From Bartonella sp. 220B (GTDB taxonomy: Bacteria; Pseudomonadota; Alphaproteobacteria; Rhizobiales; Rhizobiaceae), in NCBI RefSeq assembly GCF_026930205.1, contig NZ_JANHOI010000005.1, positions 1-64,000 of the forward strand: DNA of 64,000 nt, in the 5' to 3' direction. The first letter of the stretch is position 1; each line of letters starts with the position of its first letter. The position numbers and the translations under genes were made by a program. The notes below the pieces were generated by a model that had not been told where the DNA came from, did not search any database, and was given only the letters and a program-made list of their open reading frames with translations. Positions 50,287 through 60,838 of this stretch are shown piece after piece.

Positions 50287-51597
50287 ATGGCAGAAGCTTT
50301 AAGAGTTGGCATTGCGGGTCTTGGTACGGTTGGTAGTTCAGTTATAAAAATTCTGCAGGAAAAAGCGAGTAGTTTAGCTTGCCAATGTGGACGATCAATC
50401 AAAATTGTTGCTGTTAGTGCACGTGATAGAAGCCGTAATCGTGGAATTGATCTGAGTGATGTAAAATGGTTCGATTCACCAGTGGAGTTAGCGTCTTCTG
50501 ATGAGATTGATGTTTTTGTGGAATTAATTGGTGGTGAATTAGATATTGTACATCAAGCTGTTAAGAAGGCGCTTGAGGGGGGGAAACATGTTGTTACTGC
50601 CAATAAAGCACTTCTTGCACGACACGGGGTAGCACTTGCTATGAGTGCAGAAAAAAAAGGTGTTTTTTTTCATTTTGAAGCTGCTGTTGCTGGGGGAATT
50701 CCTGTCATCAAAGCGATGAGAGAATCACTTTGCGGTAGCCGGATATCGCGAATTTATGGCATTCTCAATGGAACCTGCAACTATATATTAACACGTATGT
50801 TTAATGAGGGACTTTCATTTAAAGATTGTTTGACGGATGCACAGAGACTTGGTTATGCAGAAACTGATCCAACTTTTGATATTGGTGGAAATGATACTGC
50901 TCATAAATTGGCTTTATTGACAAGTTTAGCGTTCGGAACGGCCATTTCGTTAGATGATGTTTATGTTGAAGGAATTAGCAATATTTCGCAGATTGATGTC
51001 CGTGCAGCTGATGAATTGGGTTATCGGATTAAGCTTTTAGGGGTTGCATTAGAAACCGATTCCGGAATTGAGCAGCGTGTTCATCCAACAATGGTACCAA
51101 CATCATCAATGATTGCACAGATTCATGGCGTAACAAATGCCCTTTCTATTCAAAGTGATTTATTAGGTGAATTGCTCTTTTCTGGTCCTGGTGCTGGAGG
51201 AGTGGCAACAGCATCAGCGGTTATTGGTGATTTGGCTGATATAGCGAAAGCACATACTGGTTTTCAGTATGCACCTGTTTTCAGAAATCCAGCATTGGGG
51301 CTTGCTCCTCATAAAAAAGCACGTATTTCGCATCATGCAGGTGGGTATTTTATTCGTTTGAATGTTCATGATCGTGCTGGTGTTTTTGCTGCAGTAGCAC
51401 AGCATATGGCTGATAATCACATTTCATTAGAGTCGATTGTTCAAAAACCTTTTGTAGAAAGCCAGATTGTAAAAACAATTATTTTAATAACGCATGAAAC
51501 AACGGAGGTGAATGTACGAAAAGCACTTGCAGCAATTGAAAAAGATGGTCATCTTGTTGCAAAGTCTCAATTTATTCGTATTGAATCTATGGCATAA
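50287..51597 (+). CDS. hom: homoserine dehydrogenase
   Basis: Reduces aspartate semialdehyde to homoserine for threonine and methionine; 436 residues. The N-terminal NAD(P) site GIAGLGTVGSSVIK is followed by the catalytic region with VAGGIPVIKAMRESLCGSRI, GILNGTCNYILTRM and AETDPTFDIGGNDTAHK. A C-terminal ACT domain (about 350-430) has HDRAGVFAAVAQHMADNHIS, a site of feedback control by threonine in relatives. It is followed by glpX, as in other Rhizobiales. Confidence 0.96.
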   Translation: MAEALRVGIAGLGTVGSSVIKILQEKASSLACQCGRSIKIVAVSARDRSRNRGIDLSDVKWFDSPVELASSDEIDVFVELIGGELDIVHQAVKKALEGGKHVVTANKALLARHGVALAMSAEKKGVFFHFEAAVAGGIPVIKAMRESLCGSRISRIYGILNGTCNYILTRMFNEGLSFKDCLTDAQRLGYAETDPTFDIGGNDTAHKLALLTSLAFGTAISLDDVYVEGISNISQIDVRAADELGYRIKLLGVALETDSGIEQRVHPTMVPTSSMIAQIHGVTNALSIQSDLLGELLFSGPGAGGVATASAVIGDLADIAKAHTGFQYAPVFRNPALGLAPHKKARISHHAGGYFIRLNVHDRAGVFAAVAQHMADNHISLESIVQKPFVESQIVKTIILITHETTEVNVRKALAAIEKDGHLVAKSQFIRIESMA

Positions 51598-51744
51598 AAT
51601 TGAGAAGTTGTTTAATGACAAAGAGAGAAATTTTAATGTTTTTTCTTTTGTGGAAAGTTTTCATCTTTGCCAAAAGCTTTCTTCTTAATGTTTAACGATA
51701 AATGCTAATGCTTTTTTTAATACTCATTCAGTAGGATTTTTTAT

Positions 51745-52731
51745 ATGCCCGCATCTCAGAAAAATTTAAATGGACTTGATCGTATTTTAACACTTGAATT
51801 GGTACGTGTCACTGAACGTGCTGCTGTTGCAGCTGCACGTTGGCGCGGACGCGGTGATGAAAAGGCCGCTGATCAAGCTGCTGTAGATGCAATGCGTCAG
51901 GAGCTTAATCGGTTGCCTATTGATGGTACAGTGGTGATTGGTGAAGGGGAACGCGATGAAGCTCCTATGCTTTATATTGGAGAAAAAGTAGGGCTTCAAG
52001 AGGGAACAGCGATTGATATTGCACTTGATCCACTTGAGGGAACGACAATTTGTGCTAAAAATCTTGCTAACTCTCTAGCTGTGGTTGCAATTGCTGAAAG
52101 GGGTAATTTACTTTACGCTCCTGATGTTTATATGAAAAAAATTGCTGTTGGTCCTGGTTATCCCAAGGGAGTTGTTGATATAGATGCTTTGCCTGCTGAT
52201 AATATTCATGCCCTTGCAAAAGCTAAAGGAGTAGCCGTTAATCAGGTAACTGTTTGTATTATGGATCGTCCTCGTCATGAAAAACTGATTGAGGAAGTGC
52301 GTGCAACGGGAGCATCAATTCGTTTAATTGGCGATGGAGATGTCGCGGCTGTTATCGATACAACAGATCCAGATGAAACGGGTATTGATATCTATATGGG
52401 GACTGGTGGAGCACCAGAGGGTGTGTTAGCTGCTGCAGCCTTGCGTTGCATTGGTGGGCAGATGCAAGGCCGTTTGCAGCTTGATACAGAAGAAAAAATC
52501 GCACGTGCAGCCAAAATGGGAATTGATAACCCCAATAAAGTTTATACAATGGAAGAAATGGCAAAGGGTGATGTGTTGTTTTCTGCAACAGGTGTAACGG
52601 ATGGCAATATGCTTTCAGGTGTTAGATTTACGCCTCGTTATATTCAAACAGAAACACTTGTGATGCGTTCACATACCGGTACAATCCGTCATATTAAAGC
52701 GCAACATAGAGATTATTCAAAATTTGATTAA
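51745..52731 (+). CDS. glpX: class II fructose-1,6-bisphosphatase
   Basis: 328-residue GlpX-type phosphatase of gluconeogenesis (fructose-1,6-bisphosphate to fructose-6-phosphate). Metal- and substrate-binding motifs are GEGERDEAPML, DIALDPLEGTTICAKN, RLIGDGDVAA and GTGGAPEGVLAAAALR. It lies 147 bases after hom. The class II enzyme being in a core position suggests it is a main gluconeogenic phosphatase here. Confidence 0.95.
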   Translation: MPASQKNLNGLDRILTLELVRVTERAAVAAARWRGRGDEKAADQAAVDAMRQELNRLPIDGTVVIGEGERDEAPMLYIGEKVGLQEGTAIDIALDPLEGTTICAKNLANSLAVVAIAERGNLLYAPDVYMKKIAVGPGYPKGVVDIDALPADNIHALAKAKGVAVNQVTVCIMDRPRHEKLIEEVRATGASIRLIGDGDVAAVIDTTDPDETGIDIYMGTGGAPEGVLAAAALRCIGGQMQGRLQLDTEEKIARAAKMGIDNPNKVYTMEEMAKGDVLFSATGVTDGNMLSGVRFTPRYIQTETLVMRSHTGTIRHIKAQHRDYSKFD

Positions 52732-52798
52732 AAGAATGCTTTCTTTTTTGCAGAATCTGTTAAGAAAGTGAAAAAGTATTATTGGGAGGGGAACTGTG

Positions 52799-52834
52799 CT
52801 TCCATAAAAACTCTAAGAGATGTTTTCATGGAAG
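52799..52834. terminator. hairpin between convergent glpX and ilvE
   Basis: CTTCCAT (52799-52805) pairs with ATGGAAG (52828-52834), and after one mismatch AAAAC pairs with GTTTT. It sits in the 140-base convergent spacer and may terminate both genes, although no strong T run follows. Confidence 0.4.
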
Positions 52835-52871
52835 TATTGATAGAGTGATTTGTAGAAATATCTTCTTATTG

Positions 52872-53978
52872 TTATGAGAGCTGGACAGAGTGTACCCAGT
52901 CATTTTTATCTTCTATATTACCTTTTTGAAGGTCAACCAGTTGCATGCGAAGTTGTCTTGTAATTTCACCAATCGTTTCATTTCCGATAATAGCTTCTCC
53001 ATCTTTGTATTTAAAACGGCCGATTGATGTAATAACGGCTGCTGTACCACAAGCAAAAACTTCTTTAAGATGACCACTTCGTGCATCTTCTTTGAGCGAT
53101 TCAAAAGAATAAGGGCGTTCTTCTATCGTTAATTCCATTTGTTGCGCCAATTGTAAAATTGAGTGACGTGTTATTCCTGGAAGGATAGTGCCATTCAGTG
53201 TAGGTGTTACAAGTGTATTATTTTCCATAATAAAGAAAACATTCATGCCACCGAGTTCTTCAATCCATTTATGCTCAACCATATCCAGGAAAAGTACTTG
53301 GCTACAATTATTTTGTGCTGCGCGGCTTTGTGCCAGTAAGCTTGCTGCATAGTTTCCACCACATTTTGCCGCACCTGTGCCTCCTGGACCAGCACGGCTA
53401 TAATCCGTTTCGATCCATACGCTAATAGGCTTTTCTTCTCCTTTAAAATAGGATGCAACGGGAGATGCTATGATACAAAAAAGATATTCTTGAGAAGGGC
53501 GAACACCTAAAAAGGCTTCATTACCAAACATGAATGGACGTATGTAGAGGCTCGAATTTGGAAGATCTGAAACCCATTTTTGATCAATTTTTATCAATTG
53601 ATTAACGGCATCTAAGAAAATGTCTTTTGGCAATTCTGGCATAGCCAAACGCTTTGCTGATTCTATCAAACGTTGTGCATTGGCATCGGGGCGGAATAAC
53701 AAGATGCGTCCATCTTTTGCGCGATAGGCTTTTAAACCTTCAAAAATTTCTTGCCCATAGTGCAAAACGGTGCTTGCTGGATTAATCTCTAAAGCTTTGT
53801 ATTGAGAAATAACAGCGTTATGCCAACCTTTGTCTTTAGTCCATTGGATGGTACACATATGATCTGTAAAAAATTGACCAAAACCAGGATTTTTTAGAAT
53901 TTTTTCACGATTCTCGTCTGATAAAGGAGAGGGATGCTCTTCTATTTTGAACGGAAGTGGTGATGTGGAAGTTTTCAT
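52872..53978 (-). CDS. ilvE: branched-chain amino-acid aminotransferase
   Basis: PLP enzyme (fold type IV) interconverting branched-chain amino acids and 2-oxo acids; 368 residues, the longer class typical of mitochondria-like and alphaproteobacterial enzymes. Visible features are ASTVLHYGQEIFEGLKAYRA, the region with SLYIRPFMFGNEAFLGVRPS, and NVFFIMENNTLVTPTLNGTI. The lysine binding PLP lies in the middle third (EHKWIEELGG follows it). It is convergent with glpX and monocistronic by spacing. Confidence 0.94.
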   Translation of the reverse strand: MKTSTSPLPFKIEEHPSPLSDENREKILKNPGFGQFFTDHMCTIQWTKDKGWHNAVISQYKALEINPASTVLHYGQEIFEGLKAYRAKDGRILLFRPDANAQRLIESAKRLAMPELPKDIFLDAVNQLIKIDQKWVSDLPNSSLYIRPFMFGNEAFLGVRPSQEYLFCIIASPVASYFKGEEKPISVWIETDYSRAGPGGTGAAKCGGNYAASLLAQSRAAQNNCSQVLFLDMVEHKWIEELGGMNVFFIMENNTLVTPTLNGTILPGITRHSILQLAQQMELTIEERPYSFESLKEDARSGHLKEVFACGTAAVITSIGRFKYKDGEAIIGNETIGEITRQLRMQLVDLQKGNIEDKNDWVHSVQLS

Positions 53979-54273
53979 AATTAAAACCTTTTAGGATATG
54001 CTTTGCCGCGACGTACTTTTTTATTAAAAAGATAATGAGATATTTCCATTATAACTTTATTATTAGCAAAACATTTGTGTCAATGCTTTATTATAGAATT
54101 AATTGTAAAGACTATTGAGAAATCTTTTTGTTTTCATGTTCCTTCTTCTTGATTAAGTAATCTGGAACTTTTCGTGATATTGAGCGTTTTTCAAAATAAA
54201 TATCTGAATAATTTTATCTATGTCTATGGATATTTTGTAACTTAGATAGGGGAATTGAAAAAAGGAATTCACT

Positions 54274-54567
54274 ATGATTGACAGAAATTACCACACATAT
54301 GAGAAACGTATAGCTGATGAAAAAAAAGAGCGTGAACAGCTTAATTCAATTGGTAGAGGTATTCTTGCTATCCTTCTTGGAGTTTTTATTATTTGGTTCG
54401 TTTTTGGTTTTTTAGGATCTTTTTTTGAAAAATCTCCAGAACATGTATCTCATCATAATGCTATACAATCAAATCACATGATCACAGATCCGAAAAAAGA
54501 TTCAAATTCGACATCTCAAATACCTGATACATATAAAAACACGACATCATCTTTACCCTATGAGTAA
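54274..54567 (+). CDS. small single-pass membrane protein, unknown
   Basis: 97 residues. A charged N terminus (about 1-28, with RIADEKKEREQ) is followed by one hydrophobic helix at about 29-51 (LAILLGVFIIWFVFGFLGSF). A polar, serine/asparagine-rich tail comes last. By the positive-inside rule the N terminus is probably cytosolic and the tail periplasmic. GGAATTC lies before the start. I do not recognise the family; it is flanked by ilvE (divergent) and the SPOR gene (convergent). Confidence 0.6.
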   Translation: MIDRNYHTYEKRIADEKKEREQLNSIGRGILAILLGVFIIWFVFGFLGSFFEKSPEHVSHHNAIQSNHMITDPKKDSNSTSQIPDTYKNTTSSLPYE

Positions 54568-54689
54568 TTCCTCAGATAAAAAATTTCATGAATCATAGAT
54601 TAAGGTATAAAATTTTTTAAATGTATAAGCTTAAAAAATTGAAGAGATTTTAATTCCTGAAATTAACCAATAAACTCAATCATTGGTAT

Positions 54690-54736
54690 TAAATAAATCA
54701 TGCAGTAGTCATTAAAGCTGTTGCATGATTTATTTA
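54690..54736 (-). terminator. 15-bp inverted repeat at the end of the SPOR gene
   Basis: TAAATAAATCATGCA (54690-54704) and TGCATGATTTATTTA (54722-54736) pair perfectly across a 17-base loop. The stop codon of the SPOR gene is part of the right arm. It probably ends the leftward transcript and may also act on the small gene coming from the left. Confidence 0.7.
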
Positions 54737-57205
54737 GCGCGTGATAAAGCAATTTCCTCCAGAGCTTTTGATGTTTTCACAAAGGCTTACAGCGTCATTC
54801 CGATTTTGCGTCTGTATACGAACACGATAGTAGGTTCCTTTACCTGGTATGAGTGCAGATTGAATATTTAAAGGACGAGTACCAATAAGGAATCCAAATC
54901 TAGACTTTATGTTTTCCAAAGAATCTTTGGCTAACGCATGGGTTGGTTGGGATGCAAGCTGTACGTAATAACTTTCTGCATTTTGTGTGACTATTCGGTT
55001 TGGTGAAGCTGTTCGAGAATCAGCACGCAGTTGTCGTTCTGAATTTTTTTTTGCATACGAAGGAAGAGGTATAACTTTTCCTTCAATCTTAGAGGGAGAG
55101 GTGCTTTCAGCTATTATTTTATCGATGGCACTCGTGAAGTTATGTTCTGTTCCTTTATTATTTGTATTGGAATCTTGAGAAGAAACAGGCGAAAAATCTT
55201 GAGATTGATCTACAGTGGTGTGATTAGTTGTTTCTTGGGGTTCGTCAGCAGTTTTTTTCTCTGTGTGATCCATTGGTGCCAGTACAACGGTGCCATCTTG
55301 GTTTACAATAACAGTTTGCACTTCTCGTGTTGGAATGGTGTGATTGATAGCTTCTGTTACTGCATCTTCAACATCAGATTCATGAGGAGAAGAGGATGAA
55401 AAACTTGTAGATTTTTGTTGGTTTAATTCTGTTAAGTCTTCAGGTTGTTCAGAATTATCAATAAGCGATTGCTGTGTATTTTCTTGTTTTTCATTTTGTT
55501 CAGTTGTTTGTTTATAAATATCTAAATTATGTGCAACATCATTTTTCGTTTCAGTTGTTTCTTGTTTAAATTTGAAAGGTGTATTGTCAGCATGGATAAT
55601 GGGCACATTTCCATTTTTTTGTGATGGCATAAAGAAATGAGAATAACTGAAGAAACCCATTGTTATTAAGATGAGAAGAACAATAGTTTTAGTAAGCGTT
55701 TTACCAACAATAGAACTTTTCACGGGAGGGTGAGATGATGCATGCATGGGGATTTCATCTATACCTTTGTATAATGCATTCTCTGTAGAAAAGGAGGAAT
55801 TGTACCCTACATTGTTGGCGGGAGCATAGTTAGCATTTTGATCTTGTAAATTTGTATATGCATCTTCTTTTGGAATATCCATGGTTTGATGAAAGATTTC
55901 ATTGAAGACTTCACTTTGCTGTTGTTGCTGCAAAAAATTTTCTGCTGAAACATTTCCTACATTGAATATATCAGCAAATTCTTCTTTCAAATCATCAGTT
56001 GGTACATCATATTCTGGGGCTTCATACGGGACTTCAGGAACCATAATGGGGCCAGTTTTTTCTACGATTTCCTCTGCAAATTTATGAGTATTAACATTTG
56101 GAGGAGGAGTATCTCTGTGCATATAGTTATGAGCAAAAAGGCTTTCTCTTTGTTTTGTGCTAAGAGGTTCTGATGAGGGGTGCATATCATTTAAATTATT
56201 TTGATACGACGCTTCTTTATTATTTCGCTTGGAGCTATTTTCAGTGCTGTTGATATATTGGTTTTGAGCGTCACGATATTTTGGAGTTGTTCCAGCATAA
56301 GTTTCTTGTTTTACGGATTCCTCTTCATAAAACTGTGGATAATCGGCACTATAGCGCTCCTGTGAAACGCCTTCTAAATAAGACTGTTTGTCCATTTGTG
56401 TTGAATTGAAAGATGATGGAAAGCCAATTTCTGTTTCATTTTTTGCAATATCTTTTTTCTCTGAAATAAGGTCAGAAGATGAGGGAAATATATTCGTATC
56501 CGTAGAAGAGGAGACATTATTGTAATATTCTGTAGCCCATTTCTCTTGATCAGCTGAAACTTTATATGGGTGGTTTATGGAAACGTCGTGAAAGCTTTGA
56601 TTGTCATCATAATTTTGTTTTATAGAAGTATTTTTTTGTTGTGAGGTTGTTTGTGCAAAACGGCTAGCTTTTTCAATGGGTTCTGATGTGATTTCTCTAT
56701 GATCGTGTTTATCCGATTCATTGAAAAAGAAATTTTCTGATTGTACGTTAAAATCACGTTTTTCAAAAAAAGGATCAGCACTGATGGGGGGAGTTTTCTT
56801 TTGAGATGATTGATTCTTTGGGATAGGTAATGGAGAAAGTTCATCTAAAATTTGCTCTTCATCATGATTCAGAGTTGAAGAGTATAGCTCTTCAGACGAA
56901 AAGTTGTTTTGTTCTGATTTGTTGAAAAAAGTTGTTGGTTCAGCATTTGATGTTGGTTCATTTGGCAAGTCATTTGTTAAATTATTTTCAAATTCTGTTT
57001 CTAGAAAGGACAAATCAAAGTCATCTTCATAGGATGAAGCTTTAGGAGTGTGAGCTATGGATTGATCCGTCTGTAAAGAAGATTGATCATTTTGATGTCC
57101 ACGTTGTTTATTTGGATTAAAAATGCGCGTAAGCCTCTCTAAAGGATCATTGTGTTCATGATCTTGTTTTATTTCGCGTGAATTTTTGCGATCATTATCG
57201 CTCAT
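54734..57205 (-). CDS. SPOR-domain envelope protein
   Basis: 823 residues from the ATG at 57205 (an ATG at 57241 is possible). A long, polar, low-complexity cytosolic region (about 1-490, rich in Asn, Ser, Gln, Glu) is followed by one membrane helix (about 505-525, TIVLLILITMGFFSYSHFF). A second polar, periplasmic linker follows. The C-terminal SPOR domain (last 80 residues) has ESYYVQLASQPTHALAKDSL and YYRVRIQTQNRNDAVSLCEN. SPOR domains bind denuded glycan strands of septal peptidoglycan. Lying downstream of argS is a rhizobial arrangement. Confidence 0.88.
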   Translation of the reverse strand: MSDNDRKNSREIKQDHEHNDPLERLTRIFNPNKQRGHQNDQSSLQTDQSIAHTPKASSYEDDFDLSFLETEFENNLTNDLPNEPTSNAEPTTFFNKSEQNNFSSEELYSSTLNHDEEQILDELSPLPIPKNQSSQKKTPPISADPFFEKRDFNVQSENFFFNESDKHDHREITSEPIEKASRFAQTTSQQKNTSIKQNYDDNQSFHDVSINHPYKVSADQEKWATEYYNNVSSSTDTNIFPSSSDLISEKKDIAKNETEIGFPSSFNSTQMDKQSYLEGVSQERYSADYPQFYEEESVKQETYAGTTPKYRDAQNQYINSTENSSKRNNKEASYQNNLNDMHPSSEPLSTKQRESLFAHNYMHRDTPPPNVNTHKFAEEIVEKTGPIMVPEVPYEAPEYDVPTDDLKEEFADIFNVGNVSAENFLQQQQQSEVFNEIFHQTMDIPKEDAYTNLQDQNANYAPANNVGYNSSFSTENALYKGIDEIPMHASSHPPVKSSIVGKTLTKTIVLLILITMGFFSYSHFFMPSQKNGNVPIIHADNTPFKFKQETTETKNDVAHNLDIYKQTTEQNEKQENTQQSLIDNSEQPEDLTELNQQKSTSFSSSSPHESDVEDAVTEAINHTIPTREVQTVIVNQDGTVVLAPMDHTEKKTADEPQETTNHTTVDQSQDFSPVSSQDSNTNNKGTEHNFTSAIDKIIAESTSPSKIEGKVIPLPSYAKKNSERQLRADSRTASPNRIVTQNAESYYVQLASQPTHALAKDSLENIKSRFGFLIGTRPLNIQSALIPGKGTYYRVRIQTQNRNDAVSLCENIKSSGGNCFITR

Positions 57206-57355
57206 AGCTTTTCTCACATAATGATTTGCATATGCATTCAATAAATGGTTAATTTTAATTTGTTATATTTTAAAATTACAAACTTCCCCCTTTTGCCACA
57301 AGGATATATGAAAAATATCAACAAACCACCTATTTTATGTATTTATAGAACTTTT

Positions 57356-59113
57356 TCAACGCATTTCTGTCGGTGCTTCAACTCCTACAATTGTAAGTCC
57401 TGATGATAAAATATTTATGATAGCTTGTATCAAGCCCAATCTGGCAAGTGTAAGTTCTTTATCATCAGGCTGGATGAAACGCAAAGCAACATTATCACTC
57501 CCTTTATTCCAATGAGCATGAAAGCTGGAAGCAAGGTCATAGAGATAAAACGCCAATCGATGTGGTTCTTTATGAATTACAGCTTGTTCAATGATACGTG
57601 GGTATTCAGAAAGTTTGCGTATGAGGGATATTTCATTATCGTCTATTAATCGGTTGAGGTACGCAATCATTGTATCATTTGAAAGATTTTCAATATGCAG
57701 GGTTTCTTGTGCTTGACGAAAAACAGAGTGACAACGTGCATTTGCATATTGTACGTAAAAGATGGGATTATCTTTTGATTGCTCTGTTACTTTGGCAAAA
57801 TCGAAATCAAGTGGTGCTTCACATTTGCGGTACAGCATCATAAAACGCACTGGATCACGGCCAACTTCTTCTACAACATCCCGTAAAGTCACAAAGGATC
57901 CTGCTCTCTTCGACATGCGCACAGGTTGACCGTTGCGAAAGAGCTTTACAAGTTGACATAAGAAAACACTCAATTTGGCTTTATCGCCAGAAATTGCTTT
58001 GGCCACGGCTTCTAATCGTTTTACATAACCAGCATGATCAGCACCTAAAATGTAAATCATTTTATCAAAATGACGATTAAATTTATCGCGAAAATAAGCA
58101 ACATCCGCAGCAAAATAAGTATAAGAACCGTCAGATTTAACTAAAACACGGTCTTGGTCATCTCCAACATCTGTTGAGCGGAACAAAGTTTGTTCGCTTG
58201 TTTCCCAGTCTTCTGTATTTTGCCCTTTTGGTGGTGGAAGCTTTCCTTTGTAGATATAACCACTTAAAGTGAGATCGTTAATTGTATTACGAATAGCACG
58301 TGCATTATCTGCATAAAGCATCCGCTCAGAGAAAAAGATATCATGATAAATGTTAAGAGCTGCCAAATCTTTTCGAATCATTGACATCATGGCATGAATT
58401 GCCCGCTCTTTCACGATAGATAAAACTTCATCTTTATCCATAGTGAGTAATTGGTCATCAAATTCTTGGACAAGCGCTTGGCCCAAAGGTATCAGGTATT
58501 CACCTGGGTATAATCCTTCTGGAATTGCATTAATTTTTTGGCCGAGAGCTTCACGGTAGCGTAACAATACGGAGTGGGCAAGCACGTCGATTTGTTTTCC
58601 AGCATCATTAATGTAGTATTCTTTCGTAATATTGTATCCGACGAATTGCAACAAATTAGAGAGAACATCTCCCACAACAGCTCCTCGGCAATGTCCTACA
58701 TGCATTGGCCCTGTTGGATTTGCTGATACATACTCAACATTGATACGTTTTCCTTGTCCCATCGGAATACGACCGTAAGAGACGCCTAATTCAAGCATGG
58801 ATTTTATAGCATTTTGCCAAAATCGTTTTGTAAGCGTGATGTTGATAAATCCAGGTCCAGCAACATCAATACAGTCTATGGAGGGCTCATCTTTGAGAAG
58901 TTCTATGATTTTCTCTGCAAGCTCACGCGGATTAAGCCCTATAGACTTTGCAAGTACCATAGCAGCGTTGGTTGATAAATGGCCATGTGAAGAATCACGG
59001 GGGGGATCAACAGTAATTTTAGATAAATCTAGATCTTCTCCATTTTTTCCTTTGATACCAGATAATTCGAGTGTTTTTTTAATTTTTTTCTCGAAGTTTT
59101 TAAAGACATTCAT
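57356..59113 (-). CDS. argS: arginyl-tRNA synthetase
   Basis: Class I synthetase, 585 residues from the ATG at 59113 with GGAAA upstream; a TTG at 59119 is rejected. The HIGH-type signature is [18 protein letters not shown]. The KMSKS-like site is [16 protein letters not shown]. The N-terminal Add-1 region and the anticodon-binding C-terminal helical domain ([14 protein letters not shown] onward) are present. It lies between dgt and the SPOR gene in one leftward operon (30 bases after dgt). Confidence 0.96.
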   Translation of the reverse strand: MNVFKNFEKKIKKTLELSGIKGKNGEDLDLSKITVDPPRDSSHGHLSTNAAMVLAKSIGLNPRELAEKIIELLKDEPSIDCIDVAGPGFINITLTKRFWQNAIKSMLELGVSYGRIPMGQGKRINVEYVSANPTGPMHVGHCRGAVVGDVLSNLLQFVGYNITKEYYINDAGKQIDVLAHSVLLRYREALGQKINAIPEGLYPGEYLIPLGQALVQEFDDQLLTMDKDEVLSIVKERAIHAMMSMIRKDLAALNIYHDIFFSERMLYADNARAIRNTINDLTLSGYIYKGKLPPPKGQNTEDWETSEQTLFRSTDVGDDQDRVLVKSDGSYTYFAADVAYFRDKFNRHFDKMIYILGADHAGYVKRLEAVAKAISGDKAKLSVFLCQLVKLFRNGQPVRMSKRAGSFVTLRDVVEEVGRDPVRFMMLYRKCEAPLDFDFAKVTEQSKDNPIFYVQYANARCHSVFRQAQETLHIENLSNDTMIAYLNRLIDDNEISLIRKLSEYPRIIEQAVIHKEPHRLAFYLYDLASSFHAHWNKGSDNVALRFIQPDDKELTLARLGLIQAIINILSSGLTIVGVEAPTEMR

Positions 59114-59143
59114 ATTCAATTTCCATCATGTATTCAAAAGCAA

Positions 59144-60346
59144 TTAAACGAAATTATCTGTATGGTCAAATAAACGGTGATATTCGCGTAGAGCATAGTG
59201 ATCAGTCATACCTGACAAAAAATCAGCAATGAGACGTGCTAACTCTTGATTTGTTAGGTGCGTTGTTTTGCTGTACCAACTTTCAGGCATGATATCCGGA
59301 TTCTGATGATAACAGTCGAATAATTTTTGTACAATGCATTTTGCTGCATTACGACGATTGAGAACTTGTTCATGGTAATAAAGATTTTCAAAGAGAAAAT
59401 CTTTTAGTTCTTTTTCGTAAACTGTCATTGCAGGAGAAAAACTCACAATGGTTTGTTTTGCTTGGTGAATATCGTTTATGCTTGTTGGTGCAATGTGTGC
59501 CAAATTTTTTTGTGATTGTTTGATAACATCTTCAACCATGATTGTTATCTGTTTGCGTACGAGTTCGTAGCCGCGCCGAGTTTGATCAAGTTGGGGATAT
59601 TCTTTTTTTATATCTTCTAATAATGCTGCGGTGAGCGAAACCTGTTCGAATTGGTCAATTGTTAAAAATTGCGAACGTAAACCATCATCAATATCATGCG
59701 CATTATAAGCGATATCATCCGCAATAGCAGCGCATTGTGCTTCTAGTCCAGCAAAACAATCGAGCTCAAGATCTTGCTTTATATTATATTGTAGAATATC
59801 GATCGGGACCTCTTTTTTGTTCGCATAAGGACCGAAAAGGGGACCGTTATGTTTCACAAGCCCTTCGAGCGTTTCCCAAGTAAGGTTAAGCCCATCAAAA
59901 TTTGCATAGCGTTGTTCCAGTTTTGTGACAATGCGTAATGCTTGCGCATTGTGGTCAAAACCACCATATTGTATCATAGCTTCATTAAGTGCATCTTCTC
60001 CTGCGTGGCCGAAAGGTGTATGCCCAAAGTCGTGAACAAGGGCAATGGCTTCAGCCAGATCTTCATCAAGATAGAGCGCACGGGCTAATGTGCGAGCAAT
60101 TTGAGAAACTTCTATTGAATGCGTCAGTCGCGTACGATAATGATCACTCTCATCAGCAATAAAGACTTGCGTTTTATGTTTAAGGCGTCGAAATGCATTA
60201 GAATGAATAATACGGTCTCTATCCCGTTGAAAAGGTGATCGTATAGGACTTATCGTTTCATGGAATAATCTACCACGGCTTGTTTGTGGATTGGCACTAT
60301 AGGGTGCTCGAGAGTGGTAATTAAAATTGATATCGTTTATGTCCAT
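59144..60346 (-). CDS. dgt: deoxyguanosinetriphosphate triphosphohydrolase-like protein
   Basis: HD-domain dNTP triphosphohydrolase homologue, 400 residues. Key segments are [35 protein letters not shown], the metal ligands [14 protein letters not shown] and [19 protein letters not shown], and [16 protein letters not shown]. This is the shorter dgt-like type 2 family found in alphaproteobacteria; substrate preference is inferred. It leads the dgt-argS-SPOR transcript and is divergent from the Fe-S carrier gene. Confidence 0.93.
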   Translation of the reverse strand: MDINDINFNYHSRAPYSANPQTSRGRLFHETISPIRSPFQRDRDRIIHSNAFRRLKHKTQVFIADESDHYRTRLTHSIEVSQIARTLARALYLDEDLAEAIALVHDFGHTPFGHAGEDALNEAMIQYGGFDHNAQALRIVTKLEQRYANFDGLNLTWETLEGLVKHNGPLFGPYANKKEVPIDILQYNIKQDLELDCFAGLEAQCAAIADDIAYNAHDIDDGLRSQFLTIDQFEQVSLTAALLEDIKKEYPQLDQTRRGYELVRKQITIMVEDVIKQSQKNLAHIAPTSINDIHQAKQTIVSFSPAMTVYEKELKDFLFENLYYHEQVLNRRNAAKCIVQKLFDCYHQNPDIMPESWYSKTTHLTNQELARLIADFLSGMTDHYALREYHRLFDHTDNFV

Positions 60347-60453
60347 TGTAAGCTGTCCATTCTCATCCTAAATTGAGAGAGGCTTATATTTTAAATAAAA
60401 TTCTCTTTTTCTGAGATACTCTTTCTTGATAGTTTAATGCAAGGATATATAAA

Positions 60454-60777
60454 ATGGGTGTGAATATTTCAGATATTGCTGCTAAGCGGATTGCTCAGAT
60501 ACTTTTGAATGAACCAGATAAAATAGGGTTACGTATTTCCGTTGAAGGCGGTGGGTGTTCTGGTTTTTCTTATAAATATAGTTTGGTTTCTGAAATGAGT
60601 GAAGATGACCTCGTTTTAAAAAAAGATGGGGCAATTGTCCTTATTGATTCACTATCGCTTCCCTTTATGGAAGGAGCTGAAATTGATTTTGTTGATGATC
60701 TTATGGGACAGTCTTTTCAAATTCATAATCCTAATGCCGTTTCATCGTGTGGTTGCGGTGTGAGTTTTTCAATTTAG
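60454..60777 (+). CDS. A-type iron-sulfur carrier (IscA/ErpA family)
   Basis: 107-residue HesB/IscA-type protein that passes Fe-S clusters to apo-enzymes. The three cluster ligands are Cys35 (GGGCSGFSY) and Cys99/Cys101 (SCGCGVSFS). AAGGATATATAAA precedes the start. Position next to dgt is common in Rhizobiales. Whether it acts as ErpA or IscA cannot be told from the sequence. Confidence 0.92.
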   Translation: MGVNISDIAAKRIAQILLNEPDKIGLRISVEGGGCSGFSYKYSLVSEMSEDDLVLKKDGAIVLIDSLSLPFMEGAEIDFVDDLMGQSFQIHNPNAVSSCGCGVSFSI

Positions 60778-60838
60778 AATGATGATTTTAGTGATATTGT
60801 TTCTTGAAAAAATGATCACTTTGGTCAACAATGTGAAA

